Translations under genes and position numbers: made by a program | Notes under the pieces: model-generated | Database searches by the model: none | Told to the model about the DNA's origin: nothing | The model's input: only the letters and a program-made list of their open reading frames with translations | Shown: positions 22,659-31,786 of the stretch, in pieces | How positions within the stretch are numbered: position 1 is the stretch's first letter | Layout of the letters: each line of letters starts with the position of its first letter | Assembly: GCF_003664035.1 (NCBI RefSeq) | Contig: NZ_RCCK01000012.1 | Location: forward strand, 1 to 64,000 | From: Pedobacter alluvionis | Lineage (GTDB): Bacteria > Bacteroidota > Bacteroidia > Sphingobacteriales > Sphingobacteriaceae | DNA: 64,000 nt | Direction: 5' to 3'

Positions 22659-25394
22659 ATGAGAAATTTTCTGATTTTTATTTCCTGTTATTTTTTATGT
22701 ATACCATTTTCTCATGCAACGCAGCGTGCACAAAAAACGATTGTTATTTCTACTGAGCACCATGTTCGCGTAGGTTTTGGCGCAGAAAGAATTTCAAAAG
22801 CTTTAACTAAATTAAATTATTCGATCAAAATCGAACAGAAAGACAAAATCGGTAGCGTAAGCAATATGATTGCAATCGGTATATTTTCCGATAAGCTCTT
22901 CGCCAATCATCTTCCTGCTGAAGTTAAAAATAAGATCTCCATTACAAAAAAAGAAGGTTTCCATATTTATACCTCAAAAAATGGTGCCATTTATATCATT
23001 GGTAACGATGCATCGGGTGCCTTGTATGGCTGTATTGAATTAGCAGATCAAATTAAAAGTAACGGTAAATTACCATTGCAGCTAACCATGTCCGATCAAC
23101 CCGAAATGGTATTACGCGGCACTTGTATCGGCTTGCAGAAACCAGACTACCTGCCCGGACATGATGTTTACGAATATCCATACACACCCGAAACTTTTCC
23201 CTGGTTATATGATAAAGCTTTATGGATCAAATACCTCGATATGATGGTCGAGAACCGTTATAACTCGCTTTATTTGTGGAATGGACATCCCTTTTCTTCT
23301 TTATTGAGGTTAAAAGATTATCCTTATGCTGTAGAGGTAGATGATGCTACTTTAAAAAAGAATGAAGAGATTTTTCGGTTTTTAACCACAGAAGCTGATA
23401 AACGCGGAATTTGGGTAATCCAAATGTTTTATAATATCATCATCCCAAAACCTTTTGCCGCTAAACATGGATTAAAAACACAGGATCGAAACCGCCCGAT
23501 TATTCCTTTAATTGCTGATTACACCAGAAAATCGATTGCTGCATTTGTAGAGAAATATCCAAATGTGGGGTTAATGGTGGCTTTGGGAGAAGCGATGGAA
23601 GGCGTTGGGCAAGATGATATTGATTGGTTTACCAAAACCATTATTCCAGGAGTAAAAGATGGGTTAAAAGCTGCCGGAATTAAGGAAGAACCTCCAATTG
23701 TATTGCGTGCACATGATACAGATGCGCCCAGCGTAATGAAAGCCGCATTGCCACTTTATCATAATTTATATACTGAAAATAAGTTTAACGGAGAGGCCTT
23801 GACCACTTATACGCCGCGTGGCGTATGGGCCGATCTGAACAGAAAGTTGGCAGCTATTGGCACTATTAATATCTCGAACGTACATATTTTAGCCAATTTA
23901 GAGCCTTTTCGCTATGGCTCGGCAGATTTTATCCAGAAATCAGTTCAAGCGATGAACAAGATTTATGGTGCGAAAGGCTTGCATTTATATCCACAAGCCA
24001 GTTATTGGGATTGGCCTTACTCGGCAGAGAAGCTTAATGGCAGGTTGTTAGAAGTAGACCGCGATTGGATCTGGTATAAAGAATGGGCGAGGTATTCGTG
24101 GAATTCGCAGCGCGACCGCAAACAGGAAATCGATTATTGGGGCAAAGAACTCAGCGATAAATACGGTACCAATTTAGCAGGTGGTAAAGCCATTTTAAAT
24201 GCCTACGAAGAATCGGGAGAGATATCGCCTAAACTTTTACGTAGATACGGCATTACCGATGGTAACCGGCAAACGCTGACTTTGGGTATGTTGATGACAC
24301 AATTGATTAATCCTTACCGATACGGACTTTTTACCTTGTTATACGAATCAGAAGCGCCAGAAGGTGAAATGATTATTGATTATGCAGAAAAGGAATGGAA
24401 GAAGCAGGGACATATCGGCGAAACACCCGTTCAGGTGGCAAAAGAGGTGGTTGAACATGGAAAACGAGCCATCCAATCGATAAATGAAGCTGCACCAGAC
24501 GTAAAAAGGGATACGGCAGAATTTAAAAGGCTTAAAAATGATATTTATTGCTACGATGCCATGGCCAATTTTTATGCAGAGAAAGTAAAAGCGGCGCTTT
24601 GGATATTGCGGTATAAATATTCGAACCAGGTAAGCGATTTAGAACAGGCCTTGCCTTTTCTGCAAAAAAGCGTTAATTACTATTCGGAACTGGTTAAACT
24701 AACCGATCATACTTATTTATATGCCAACAGTATGCAGACTAAACAGCGTAAAATACCAATGCGTGGTGTAGATAAGACTTTTATCCATTGGAGAGAAATG
24801 TTACCCGTTTTTACTAATGAATTAAATCATTTTAAAAGGAGTATCGATTCTTTAAAATTAATAAAAAAAGGAACGCTTGCTGCAATTAAACCTTATAAAA
24901 CGGCCGATGTTAAGGTAATGAACGAAACTGAAAGTTATATTATCGCCAAAGATGCTTCGCTTTTTACGGATACAACAGTTAAAATTAAAGAAGTTGCGGC
25001 GCAGCTAAGTGGTTTAAGGGGTGTCAAATTGAGCAAAGCACAACAAATTAAAAATGGTACAGAAATAAAGTTCAGCACAAAATCTCCTGTAAAATTACTG
25101 GTTGGCTTTTTTAACCAGAAAGATCCGCAATACCTGGCTCCGCCACAATTGGAAACTGATGCAAGTGCCAATAATTATGGTCAATCCGAAATTAAAATAT
25201 CGAATGCGCTGGTACCTTATGGTTTTCCTCCGGTAAATGTACACGCTTATGCTTTCCCGGCCGGAACGCATACATTAAATTTAGGAAAAGGAGTCTGTTT
25301 GGTTTTAGGTTTTATTGATGATAAACAGGAACTACGCATTTTTAATGCAGGTTTAGATGGTAGGGGAAAAGATATAGACTGGTTATTCGAATAA
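22659..25394 (+). CDS. secreted putative glycoside hydrolase, alpha-glucuronidase/GH20-zincin-like fold
   Basis: The 911-residue protein has a signal peptide (MRNFLIFISCYFLCIPFSHA). Residues 30-150 form the small alpha/beta domain found in front of GH20/GH67 barrels (GFHIYTSKNGAIYIIGNDAS, then GALYGCIELADQI). A TIM-barrel region follows, with YNSLYLWNGHPFSSLL, IPLIADYTRKSIAAFVEKYP, VGLMVALGEAMEG and LYPQASYWDWPYS, and then a helical C-terminal domain. No CAZy family is certain to me. Acidic residues in LGEAMEG and the region around it are candidates for catalysis. It leads an operon whose next gene overlaps by 1 bp, and it probably acts on a uronic-acid or fucosyl linkage of pectin. Confidence 0.7.
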   Translation: MRNFLIFISCYFLCIPFSHATQRAQKTIVISTEHHVRVGFGAERISKALTKLNYSIKIEQKDKIGSVSNMIAIGIFSDKLFANHLPAEVKNKISITKKEGFHIYTSKNGAIYIIGNDASGALYGCIELADQIKSNGKLPLQLTMSDQPEMVLRGTCIGLQKPDYLPGHDVYEYPYTPETFPWLYDKALWIKYLDMMVENRYNSLYLWNGHPFSSLLRLKDYPYAVEVDDATLKKNEEIFRFLTTEADKRGIWVIQMFYNIIIPKPFAAKHGLKTQDRNRPIIPLIADYTRKSIAAFVEKYPNVGLMVALGEAMEGVGQDDIDWFTKTIIPGVKDGLKAAGIKEEPPIVLRAHDTDAPSVMKAALPLYHNLYTENKFNGEALTTYTPRGVWADLNRKLAAIGTINISNVHILANLEPFRYGSADFIQKSVQAMNKIYGAKGLHLYPQASYWDWPYSAEKLNGRLLEVDRDWIWYKEWARYSWNSQRDRKQEIDYWGKELSDKYGTNLAGGKAILNAYEESGEISPKLLRRYGITDGNRQTLTLGMLMTQLINPYRYGLFTLLYESEAPEGEMIIDYAEKEWKKQGHIGETPVQVAKEVVEHGKRAIQSINEAAPDVKRDTAEFKRLKNDIYCYDAMANFYAEKVKAALWILRYKYSNQVSDLEQALPFLQKSVNYYSELVKLTDHTYLYANSMQTKQRKIPMRGVDKTFIHWREMLPVFTNELNHFKRSIDSLKLIKKGTLAAIKPYKTADVKVMNETESYIIAKDASLFTDTTVKIKEVAAQLSGLRGVKLSKAQQIKNGTEIKFSTKSPVKLLVGFFNQKDPQYLAPPQLETDASANNYGQSEIKISNALVPYGFPPVNVHAYAFPAGTHTLNLGKGVCLVLGFIDDKQELRIFNAGLDGRGKDIDWLFE

Positions 25395-26947
25395 TGGAAA
25401 ATACACGAAAATTTATAGCCACGGCAGCATTGTCCATATTGACAATTACTGGCTTTGCGCAACAGAAATCTATTTTAGGAACAGAAAAGCTGAAGAAGTA
25501 CGTCGAATATTTTAATTCGATAGATACGGAAGCGGTAAAGAATTATATTCCAAATAGCGAGGCTTTTGAATGGCTTGCCGATCAGGCTCCTTTATTCGAA
25601 TGTCCTGATTCGGTATTGGAACAGAATTATTACTACCGCTGGTGGACTTACCGTAAACATCTGGTTAAAACGCCCGAAGGTTTCATTTTTACCGAGTTTA
25701 TTGAACCGGTTAAACATGCAGGAAAATACAATTCCATAAGCTGTGCACTAGGTCACCACATTTACGAAGGCAGGTGGCTAAAGGACAACAGTTACCTGAA
25801 AGATTATGTCAAATTCTGGCTTTACCATGCAGATGTGGGGCAAAGCAAGCAGCGTTTTCATCAATTTAGCAGCTGGGTGGATGATGCGGTGTATCAAAAC
25901 TATCTGGTGAAACCGGATCAGGGATTTTTGAAAGAAATTTTGCCTGCACTGGATAAAGATTACGAAAAATGGGAATCGCAACGACAGCTTAAAAACGGAT
26001 TGTTCTGGCAGCATGATGTTAAGGACGGCATGGAAGAATCAATCAGCGGATCACGCAAAGACCAGAACCAGCGACCAACAATAAACAGTTACATGTATGG
26101 CAACGCCATGGCTTTAGATAAAATTGCTACACTTTTAGGTGACGGCGCGCTCGCTGGTAAGTATAAAAACAAAGCAATTGCGCTTAAAAAACTGGTTCAG
26201 GATAGTTTGTGGAATGCTTCTGCTTCATTTTTTGAAACAAGAAAAGCCAAAGGCGGTTCAGCTGATGTACGGGAAGCTATCGGTTTTACGCCCTGGGATT
26301 TTAATTTACCCGATGATCAGGCCAGCTATGCAAAAGCCTGGGACCAGTTATTGGATACTGCCGGATTTAAAGCGCCTTGGGGATTAACCACAGCCGAAAG
26401 GAGAAACCCAACATTCAGAACAAGAGGAACAGGACATAGCTGCGAATGGGATGGAGCACTTTGGCCTTTTGCCAGTTCGCAGACATTAAAAGGATTGGCA
26501 AATCTGCTCACGAATTATAAAAAACATGGTAAAATGAATGCCGAGGTCTTTTATCAGGAATTGCACCAGTATGCAGCATCGCATGTCAAAAACGGAAAAC
26601 CTTATATAGGGGAATACCAGGACGAAAAAACCGGGGAATGGTTAAAGGGTGACAACCCTCGAAGTAGTTTCTATAACCACTCTACCTTTAATGATTTAAT
26701 TATCAATGACCTGATTGGTATAAAGCCACGTCAGGATGATGTGCTTGAAATTTTTCCCTTAATTCCTAAAAATCAATGGGATTGGTTTATACTGGATAAT
26801 GTTTTCTATCATGGTAAAATAGTAACGGTTTTATGGGACAAAACAGGAACAAAATATAACAGGGGTAAGGGGTTACTGGTGTTTGTTGATGGTAAAGAAA
26901 TTTATAAAGGCAAAGATTTGAAGCCTTTAAAGGTTAGGATGGATTAA
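25394..26947 (+). CDS. secreted (alpha/alpha)6-barrel glycosidase, MGH1/GH63-like
   Basis: The ATG overlaps the preceding stop (TAATG), showing coupling. The 517-residue protein has a signal peptide ending in TGFAQQ. Motifs resemble the glucosidase/MGH1-like (alpha/alpha)6 toroids: YYYRWWTYRKHLVKTPEGFI, ALGHHIYEGRWLKD, the central GMEESISGSRKDQNQRPTIN and the late RGTGHSCEWDGALWPFASSQ. The Asp in KDGMEES and the Glu in CEWDGA are candidate acid and base. The sugar specificity cannot be assigned. A cluster of hairpin repeats follows before the GH28 gene. Confidence 0.72.
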   Translation: MENTRKFIATAALSILTITGFAQQKSILGTEKLKKYVEYFNSIDTEAVKNYIPNSEAFEWLADQAPLFECPDSVLEQNYYYRWWTYRKHLVKTPEGFIFTEFIEPVKHAGKYNSISCALGHHIYEGRWLKDNSYLKDYVKFWLYHADVGQSKQRFHQFSSWVDDAVYQNYLVKPDQGFLKEILPALDKDYEKWESQRQLKNGLFWQHDVKDGMEESISGSRKDQNQRPTINSYMYGNAMALDKIATLLGDGALAGKYKNKAIALKKLVQDSLWNASASFFETRKAKGGSADVREAIGFTPWDFNLPDDQASYAKAWDQLLDTAGFKAPWGLTTAERRNPTFRTRGTGHSCEWDGALWPFASSQTLKGLANLLTNYKKHGKMNAEVFYQELHQYAASHVKNGKPYIGEYQDEKTGEWLKGDNPRSSFYNHSTFNDLIINDLIGIKPRQDDVLEIFPLIPKNQWDWFILDNVFYHGKIVTVLWDKTGTKYNRGKGLLVFVDGKEIYKGKDLKPLKVRMD

Positions 26948-26952
26948 ATTAA

Positions 26953-27131
26953 CTATCTCTCGTCCTCGGTCTGTGTCCCCACAGACCGAAGTAAATGTTT
27001 ATTGGTTCGTGAAGACACGAACCAGGGAGATAGAAAAGCGATAAAATCGCTGATCTCATTCATCCTCGTTACAAACGAGGACGAGGATTTTACGAATAAA
27101 TTAAATGCCTCGGTTCGTGTCTTCACGAACC
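26953..27131. repeat. cluster of REP-like hairpins
   Basis: Several perfect or near-perfect palindromes lie in a 200-bp gap. One has 10-bp arms TCGGTCTGTG around TCCC (26966-26989). Another is GGTTCGTG-AAGA-CACGAACC (27004-27023). Next come AGCGAT-AAA-ATCGCT (27037-27051), CCTCGTT-ACA-AACGAGG (27063-27079), and a last GGTTCGTG/CACGAACC copy (27111-27130). CTATCTC (26953) and GAGATAG (27027) enclose the first two and would give a cloverleaf-like fold. Copies recur at 31.6-31.8 and 38.0 kb. Confidence 0.8.
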
Positions 27132-27150
27132 GAACCATAATAAAAAATCA

Positions 27151-28728
27151 ATGAAATACATATTCAAAACCTTGCTTTTTGTACTTGCAATAAGCACTTC
27201 CTTAACCGTTAAAGCCCAATCTTACTATAACGTAATTAAATACGGTGCAAAAAATGATAGCAGTAAACTGGCCACAACTGCCATTAGAAATGCAATAGAA
27301 GCCGCATCCAAAGCAGGTGGTGGTACTATTTATTTTCCTGCCGGAAAATATTTAACAGGTGCAATTCACCTAAAAAGTAACATCACCATATTGATTGATG
27401 CCGGTGCCGAATTACATTTTAGCGATAATTTTGATGATTATTTACCGATGGTGAAAAGCCGTTACGAGGGCGTAGATGTAACCAGTTTTTCGCCTTTGTT
27501 TTACGCCTATAAGGCAGAAAATATTTCAATCATTGGTCGTGGAATTATCGATGGACATGGCAAAAAGTGGTGGGATTTTGTAGAAGGTTATAAAGAAGGT
27601 CAACCGCGATCGAAATGGCAGACTACTTTTGATGGTTTAAATAAGGATATTATTCTTCCTGAAGACCCTAAACAGATGAAGAGAGGGTTTCTCCGTCCGC
27701 CTTTTATACAGCCTATGTTTTGCAAAAACGTATTGATTGATGGAATTACCATCCGCAATTCTCCTTTTTGGACCATAAATCCTGAGTTTTGCGAAAATGT
27801 AAAAGTTCATGCGGTTACCATCAACAATCCCCATTCGCCGAATACAGACGGGATCAATCCTGAATCTTGTAAAAATGTACACATTTCAGATTGCCACATC
27901 AGTGTGGGCGACGACTGCATTACCATTAAATCAGGCAAGGATGCACCCGGGAGAAAAATGGCCGTTCCGGCAGAAAATTACGTGATTACAAATTGTACGA
28001 TGTTATCAGGTCATGGCGGAGTGGTTATTGGCAGTGAGATGTCGGGCGATGTGCGCAAAATAGCCATCTCGAATTGTGTCTTTGATGGAACAGATCGGGG
28101 AATCCGCATCAAAACTGCCCGTGGAAGAGGCGGTGTGGTTGAAGAGATCAGGGTGAGCAATATTATCATGAAAAACATTAAAGATCAGGCTATCGTATTG
28201 GATATGCAGTATGCAAAAACCAATGTAGTACCTGTTTCTGATCGAACGCCTGTTTTTAGAAATATCCATTTCAGCAGTATTACTGGTCAGGTTAATCAGG
28301 CAGGCTATTTAAATGGTTTAGAAGAAATGCCTATCGACAATATTACTTTCAATGACATCAATATGGACGCTAAAACTGGTTTTTCCATCAATAATTCCAG
28401 TAATATTGAATTTCATAATGTAACCGTAAATACAGAATTGGGACCATCTTTGAAGGTAGCTAACGTGAATAATTTAATTGTTGATGGTTTTAAAAGCAAT
28501 AAACCAAATGCAAATTCAGCAGTAATCGATCTTAAGGATGTATCTGATCTGTTTTTGTACAATGCTTTTCCTGTAAAAGAAACTATTACGTATTTGAAAT
28601 TAAGCGGGGCGGAAACCAAAAATATATACCTTGGGAATAATAATTTCAGAAAGGTTAAACAGGCCGTTAAAAAGGAAAAAGAAGTAACAGCAAGCATCGA
28701 AATTATTTCGGGCGATAAAGGACAATAA
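27151..28728 (+). CDS. GH28 polygalacturonase-type glycosidase
   Basis: This 525-residue secreted protein (signal MKYIFKTLLFVLAISTSLTV, then KAQ) is a right-handed beta-helix of family GH28. Catalytic motifs are all visible: NTDGINPESCKNV, GDDCITIKSG, GHGGVVIGSEMSG and IRIKTARGRGG. It hydrolyses alpha-1,4-galacturonosyl or rhamnogalacturonan linkages by inversion. The following GH95 gene begins 1 bp after its stop, so the two are cotranslated. The family is common in pectin loci. Confidence 0.93.
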   Translation: MKYIFKTLLFVLAISTSLTVKAQSYYNVIKYGAKNDSSKLATTAIRNAIEAASKAGGGTIYFPAGKYLTGAIHLKSNITILIDAGAELHFSDNFDDYLPMVKSRYEGVDVTSFSPLFYAYKAENISIIGRGIIDGHGKKWWDFVEGYKEGQPRSKWQTTFDGLNKDIILPEDPKQMKRGFLRPPFIQPMFCKNVLIDGITIRNSPFWTINPEFCENVKVHAVTINNPHSPNTDGINPESCKNVHISDCHISVGDDCITIKSGKDAPGRKMAVPAENYVITNCTMLSGHGGVVIGSEMSGDVRKIAISNCVFDGTDRGIRIKTARGRGGVVEEIRVSNIIMKNIKDQAIVLDMQYAKTNVVPVSDRTPVFRNIHFSSITGQVNQAGYLNGLEEMPIDNITFNDINMDAKTGFSINNSSNIEFHNVTVNTELGPSLKVANVNNLIVDGFKSNKPNANSAVIDLKDVSDLFLYNAFPVKETITYLKLSGAETKNIYLGNNNFRKVKQAVKKEKEVTASIEIISGDKGQ

Positions 28729-28729
28729 C

Positions 28730-31540
28730 ATGAGGTTTAAACTTTTTTTAGGCATTTTATCTTTGACATTGGTTGCATACAGCGACAGTTTTGCGCAACA
28801 AAACAACCATACTTTGTGGTACACCAAACCCGCAGAAAAATGGACAGATGCTTTACCGGTTGGTAACGGCCGCATCGGCGCTATGATTTTTGCAGGCACA
28901 ATGGTTGATCATATCCAGTTTAACGAAGAAACCTTATGGACAGGAAAACCAAGGGGTTACAACCGCAAAGGAGCCTTTAAATATTTAAACGACATTAGAG
29001 AATTGCTTTTTGAGGGCAAACAAAAAGAAGCCGAGGCTCTTGCTCAGGCAGAATTTATGGGACTGCAAAGCGAACCAGGAGACAGGAATGCCTGGGTAAA
29101 CCAAATGAAAAACGGGAAGGGCATTCAGGGCAACCCTGCGTTAGCCAGTTTCGATGATAAACTTTGGAAAAGCATTAAAGTACCTGCTTTTAATGGATGG
29201 GAGACTGTGGGTTTAGCCAATTTAGATGGTGCAGTGTGGTTTAGAACAAGTTTTGATGTTCCCGCAAATTGGATTGGAAAAGATCTGGTAATTGATCTTA
29301 ACCGCATTCGTGATCAGGATTTTACCTATATCAATGGCCAACTGGTTGGCAATACCGATAATAGTGATCCAAGAAAATACACTATTCCTGCAAAGCTGAT
29401 CAAAAAGGGGAAAAATACAATTGCCATACAGGTACTCAACTATTTCGATAAAGGCGGTTTAGTAGGTTATAAGGATACTTCAAAAAAAATAGGCATTTAC
29501 CCTGTGGGCAGCAGTGTTGAGCAGGGCATTTCATTGGTTAAAGCGTGGGAATATAAAATCCAGGATGAAAATCCACCGGCCGTTCCTCAATATCAGGAAA
29601 GTTACCAGCCGTTTGGCGACCTGAACTTATACTTTAAACTTAACAAATCGCTGGTGAGCAATTATAAACGCTCACTTGATATCAGTACTGCTGTTGCTAA
29701 AACTAGCTTTACCAGCAATGGGATAAATTATCAGCGCGAATATTTTGCCAGCCAGCCTGATCAGGCTATAGTCATTCATTTAACTGCCGATAAATCTAAA
29801 GCCATCAGTTTTGATGCCGAATTATCGAGCCCTCACCGCAAGTCGGCGGTTAAAAAACTGGATAAACAGACGCTGGCTTTGACGGTGTCGGTTAAAAACG
29901 GTGTATTAAAAGGAGAAAGCAGGTTAACAGCCATTATTAAAAAAGGCAGTTTAAAAATCGCAAATGGAAAAATCAGTATCAATCAGGCAGATGAAGTGAT
30001 GCTTTATTTAACTGCGGGTACCAATTTTATTAGTGCGCAGGATGTTTCAGGAAATCCGGCAACGGCCAATGTTAAAGCACTTAATGGTTTAAAAGGTAAA
30101 GCATACACCGAAATTAAACAGAACCACATTAAAGAATATCAAACCTATTATAACAACTTTAGCGTTGATTTTGGACATTCTGAGAATGAAAACCTGCCGA
30201 CAGATGAAAGATTGGAAAAATTTGCGAGCGCTAATGATCCTGCATTTGCAGCGCTTTATCTGCAATACGGTCGGTATTTGTTGATTTCGAGTTCCAGGCC
30301 AGGAACACAGCCTGCTAATCTTCAAGGGATTTGGAACGACCTGCTCACACCGCCATGGGGAAGTAAGTATACCACGAATATTAACCTCGAAATGAACTAT
30401 TGGCCCACCGAAATCCTCAATTTATCAGCCTTAAACGAACCACTTTTTAATAAAATTAAAGGCTTATCAAAAACTGGTGCTGAAACGGCAAAAGCATATT
30501 ATAATGCCCGTGGCTGGGTATTACACCACAATACTGATTTATGGAATGCTACAGCCCCGATTAACGCTTCCGATCATGGCATTTGGGTAAGTGGTGGTGC
30601 TTGGCTAAGTCAGCATTTGTGGGAACATTATCAATTTAGTAAAGACCGTAAATTCCTGGAGACAGAGGCTTATCCCTTAATGAAACAGGCCGCTTTGTTT
30701 TTTGAGGATTTTTTAGTGAAAGACCCAAAAACAGGCTGGTTGATCAGTACACCATCCAATTCGCCCGAAAATGGTGGTTTAGTGGCTGGTCCGACGATGG
30801 ATCATCAGATTATTCGATCTCTTTTTAAAAATTGTATCGCTGCTAGCGAGGTGTTAAATGTTGATGAAGATTTCAGGAAATCCCTGACAGAGAAAGTTAA
30901 ACAAATTGCTCCAAATCAGATTGGCAAATATGGACAACTACAAGAGTGGTTGGAAGATAAAGACGATACCACCAATAAACACCGTCACGTTTCTCATTTA
31001 TGGGGTGTTTATCCCGGAAATGACATTACATGGGACAGTAACGAAAAAATAATGCAAGCTGCAAAACAATCTTTATTGTATCGCGGAGATGATGCTACGG
31101 GCTGGAGTTTAGCCTGGAAAATAAATTTCTGGGCACGGTTTAAGGATGGCGACCATGCGATGAAACTGATCAAAATGTTAATTAAACCAGCCCATAATGG
31201 TGCAGGTTCTTATGTAAACCTTTTTGATGCACATCCTCCTTTCCAGATTGATGGAAATTTTGGTGGTGCAGCAGGAATTGCTGAAATGATTGTGCAAAGC
31301 CATCAGGGTTATCTGGATATTTTACCAGCTTTGCCAACAGCTATTCCAAATGGAGAAATTAAAGGCTTGCAGGCACGTGGTGGATTTGAACTGAATTTGA
31401 CATGGAAAAACGGCTTACTAACCTCGCTTACCATAAAATCTAAAACTGGGGGGAATTGTAAAGTCCATTATAAAAACAATAAGATAAGTTTTGAAACCAA
31501 AATGGGTGGAACTTATAAACTGAATGGAGATTTGAAATGA
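28730..31540 (+). CDS. GH95 alpha-L-fucosidase / alpha-L-galactosidase with inserted beta-sandwich
   Basis: The 936-residue protein has a signal peptide and a GH95 N-terminal domain (LWYTKPAEKWTDALPVGNGR, GAMIFAGT, FNEETLWTGKPRGYN). It also has the (alpha/alpha)6 catalytic domain with NLQGIWNDLLTPPWGSKYTT, NINLEMNYWP, LHHNTDLWNATAPIN and PPFQIDGNFGGAAGIAEM. Residues about 110-290 are an insertion (WETVGLANLDGAVWFRTSFD, DQDFTYINGQLVGNTDN) resembling the galactose-binding-like domain of sialate O-acetylesterases and GH2 enzymes. GH95 enzymes release terminal L-fucose or L-galactose; a fucose product would feed the catabolic operon at 18-22 kb. Confidence 0.92.
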   Translation: MRFKLFLGILSLTLVAYSDSFAQQNNHTLWYTKPAEKWTDALPVGNGRIGAMIFAGTMVDHIQFNEETLWTGKPRGYNRKGAFKYLNDIRELLFEGKQKEAEALAQAEFMGLQSEPGDRNAWVNQMKNGKGIQGNPALASFDDKLWKSIKVPAFNGWETVGLANLDGAVWFRTSFDVPANWIGKDLVIDLNRIRDQDFTYINGQLVGNTDNSDPRKYTIPAKLIKKGKNTIAIQVLNYFDKGGLVGYKDTSKKIGIYPVGSSVEQGISLVKAWEYKIQDENPPAVPQYQESYQPFGDLNLYFKLNKSLVSNYKRSLDISTAVAKTSFTSNGINYQREYFASQPDQAIVIHLTADKSKAISFDAELSSPHRKSAVKKLDKQTLALTVSVKNGVLKGESRLTAIIKKGSLKIANGKISINQADEVMLYLTAGTNFISAQDVSGNPATANVKALNGLKGKAYTEIKQNHIKEYQTYYNNFSVDFGHSENENLPTDERLEKFASANDPAFAALYLQYGRYLLISSSRPGTQPANLQGIWNDLLTPPWGSKYTTNINLEMNYWPTEILNLSALNEPLFNKIKGLSKTGAETAKAYYNARGWVLHHNTDLWNATAPINASDHGIWVSGGAWLSQHLWEHYQFSKDRKFLETEAYPLMKQAALFFEDFLVKDPKTGWLISTPSNSPENGGLVAGPTMDHQIIRSLFKNCIAASEVLNVDEDFRKSLTEKVKQIAPNQIGKYGQLQEWLEDKDDTTNKHRHVSHLWGVYPGNDITWDSNEKIMQAAKQSLLYRGDDATGWSLAWKINFWARFKDGDHAMKLIKMLIKPAHNGAGSYVNLFDAHPPFQIDGNFGGAAGIAEMIVQSHQGYLDILPALPTAIPNGEIKGLQARGGFELNLTWKNGLLTSLTIKSKTGGNCKVHYKNNKISFETKMGGTYKLNGDLK

Positions 31541-31583
31541 CAAGAGACTTTAAAGGCATTTTAGAAAGAAATTTGAACGTAAT

Positions 31584-31786
31584 GAGGTCCGTGGGGACAC
31601 GTACCTCGGCTATAGATTTGAAAGAGCGATGAATTTACTTACGAAATCTAAAGGGACTGAGCGGGAGAAGATTTCGTCAGTCTTAGCCTATAGTCCAGTA
31701 AATACTTCCGAAGTTTGCCATCTCACCATCTTACAAAACTTCGGAAGAAACCTTTTGCGTCGCCTTGGTTCGTGTCTCCACGAACC
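31584..31786. repeat. second cluster of REP-like inverted repeats overlapping a gene start
   Basis: Palindromes are GAGGTCCGTG-GGGA-CACGTACCTC at 31584-31607 (one mismatch), ACGAAATCT/AGATTTCGT at 31641 and 31669, CTTCCGAAGTTT/AAACTTCGGAAG at 31705 and 31736, and GGTTCGTG-TCTC-CACGAACC at 31767-31786. The last is the same family as in the 27-kb cluster. The cluster fills the space between GH95 and the signal peptide of the GH2 gene. Confidence 0.75.

Noticed and set aside
26953-27138. The hairpin-rich gap could be read as a CRISPR array.
   Set aside because: The palindromes are of several types, irregularly spaced and without unique spacers of even length; no cas gene is near.
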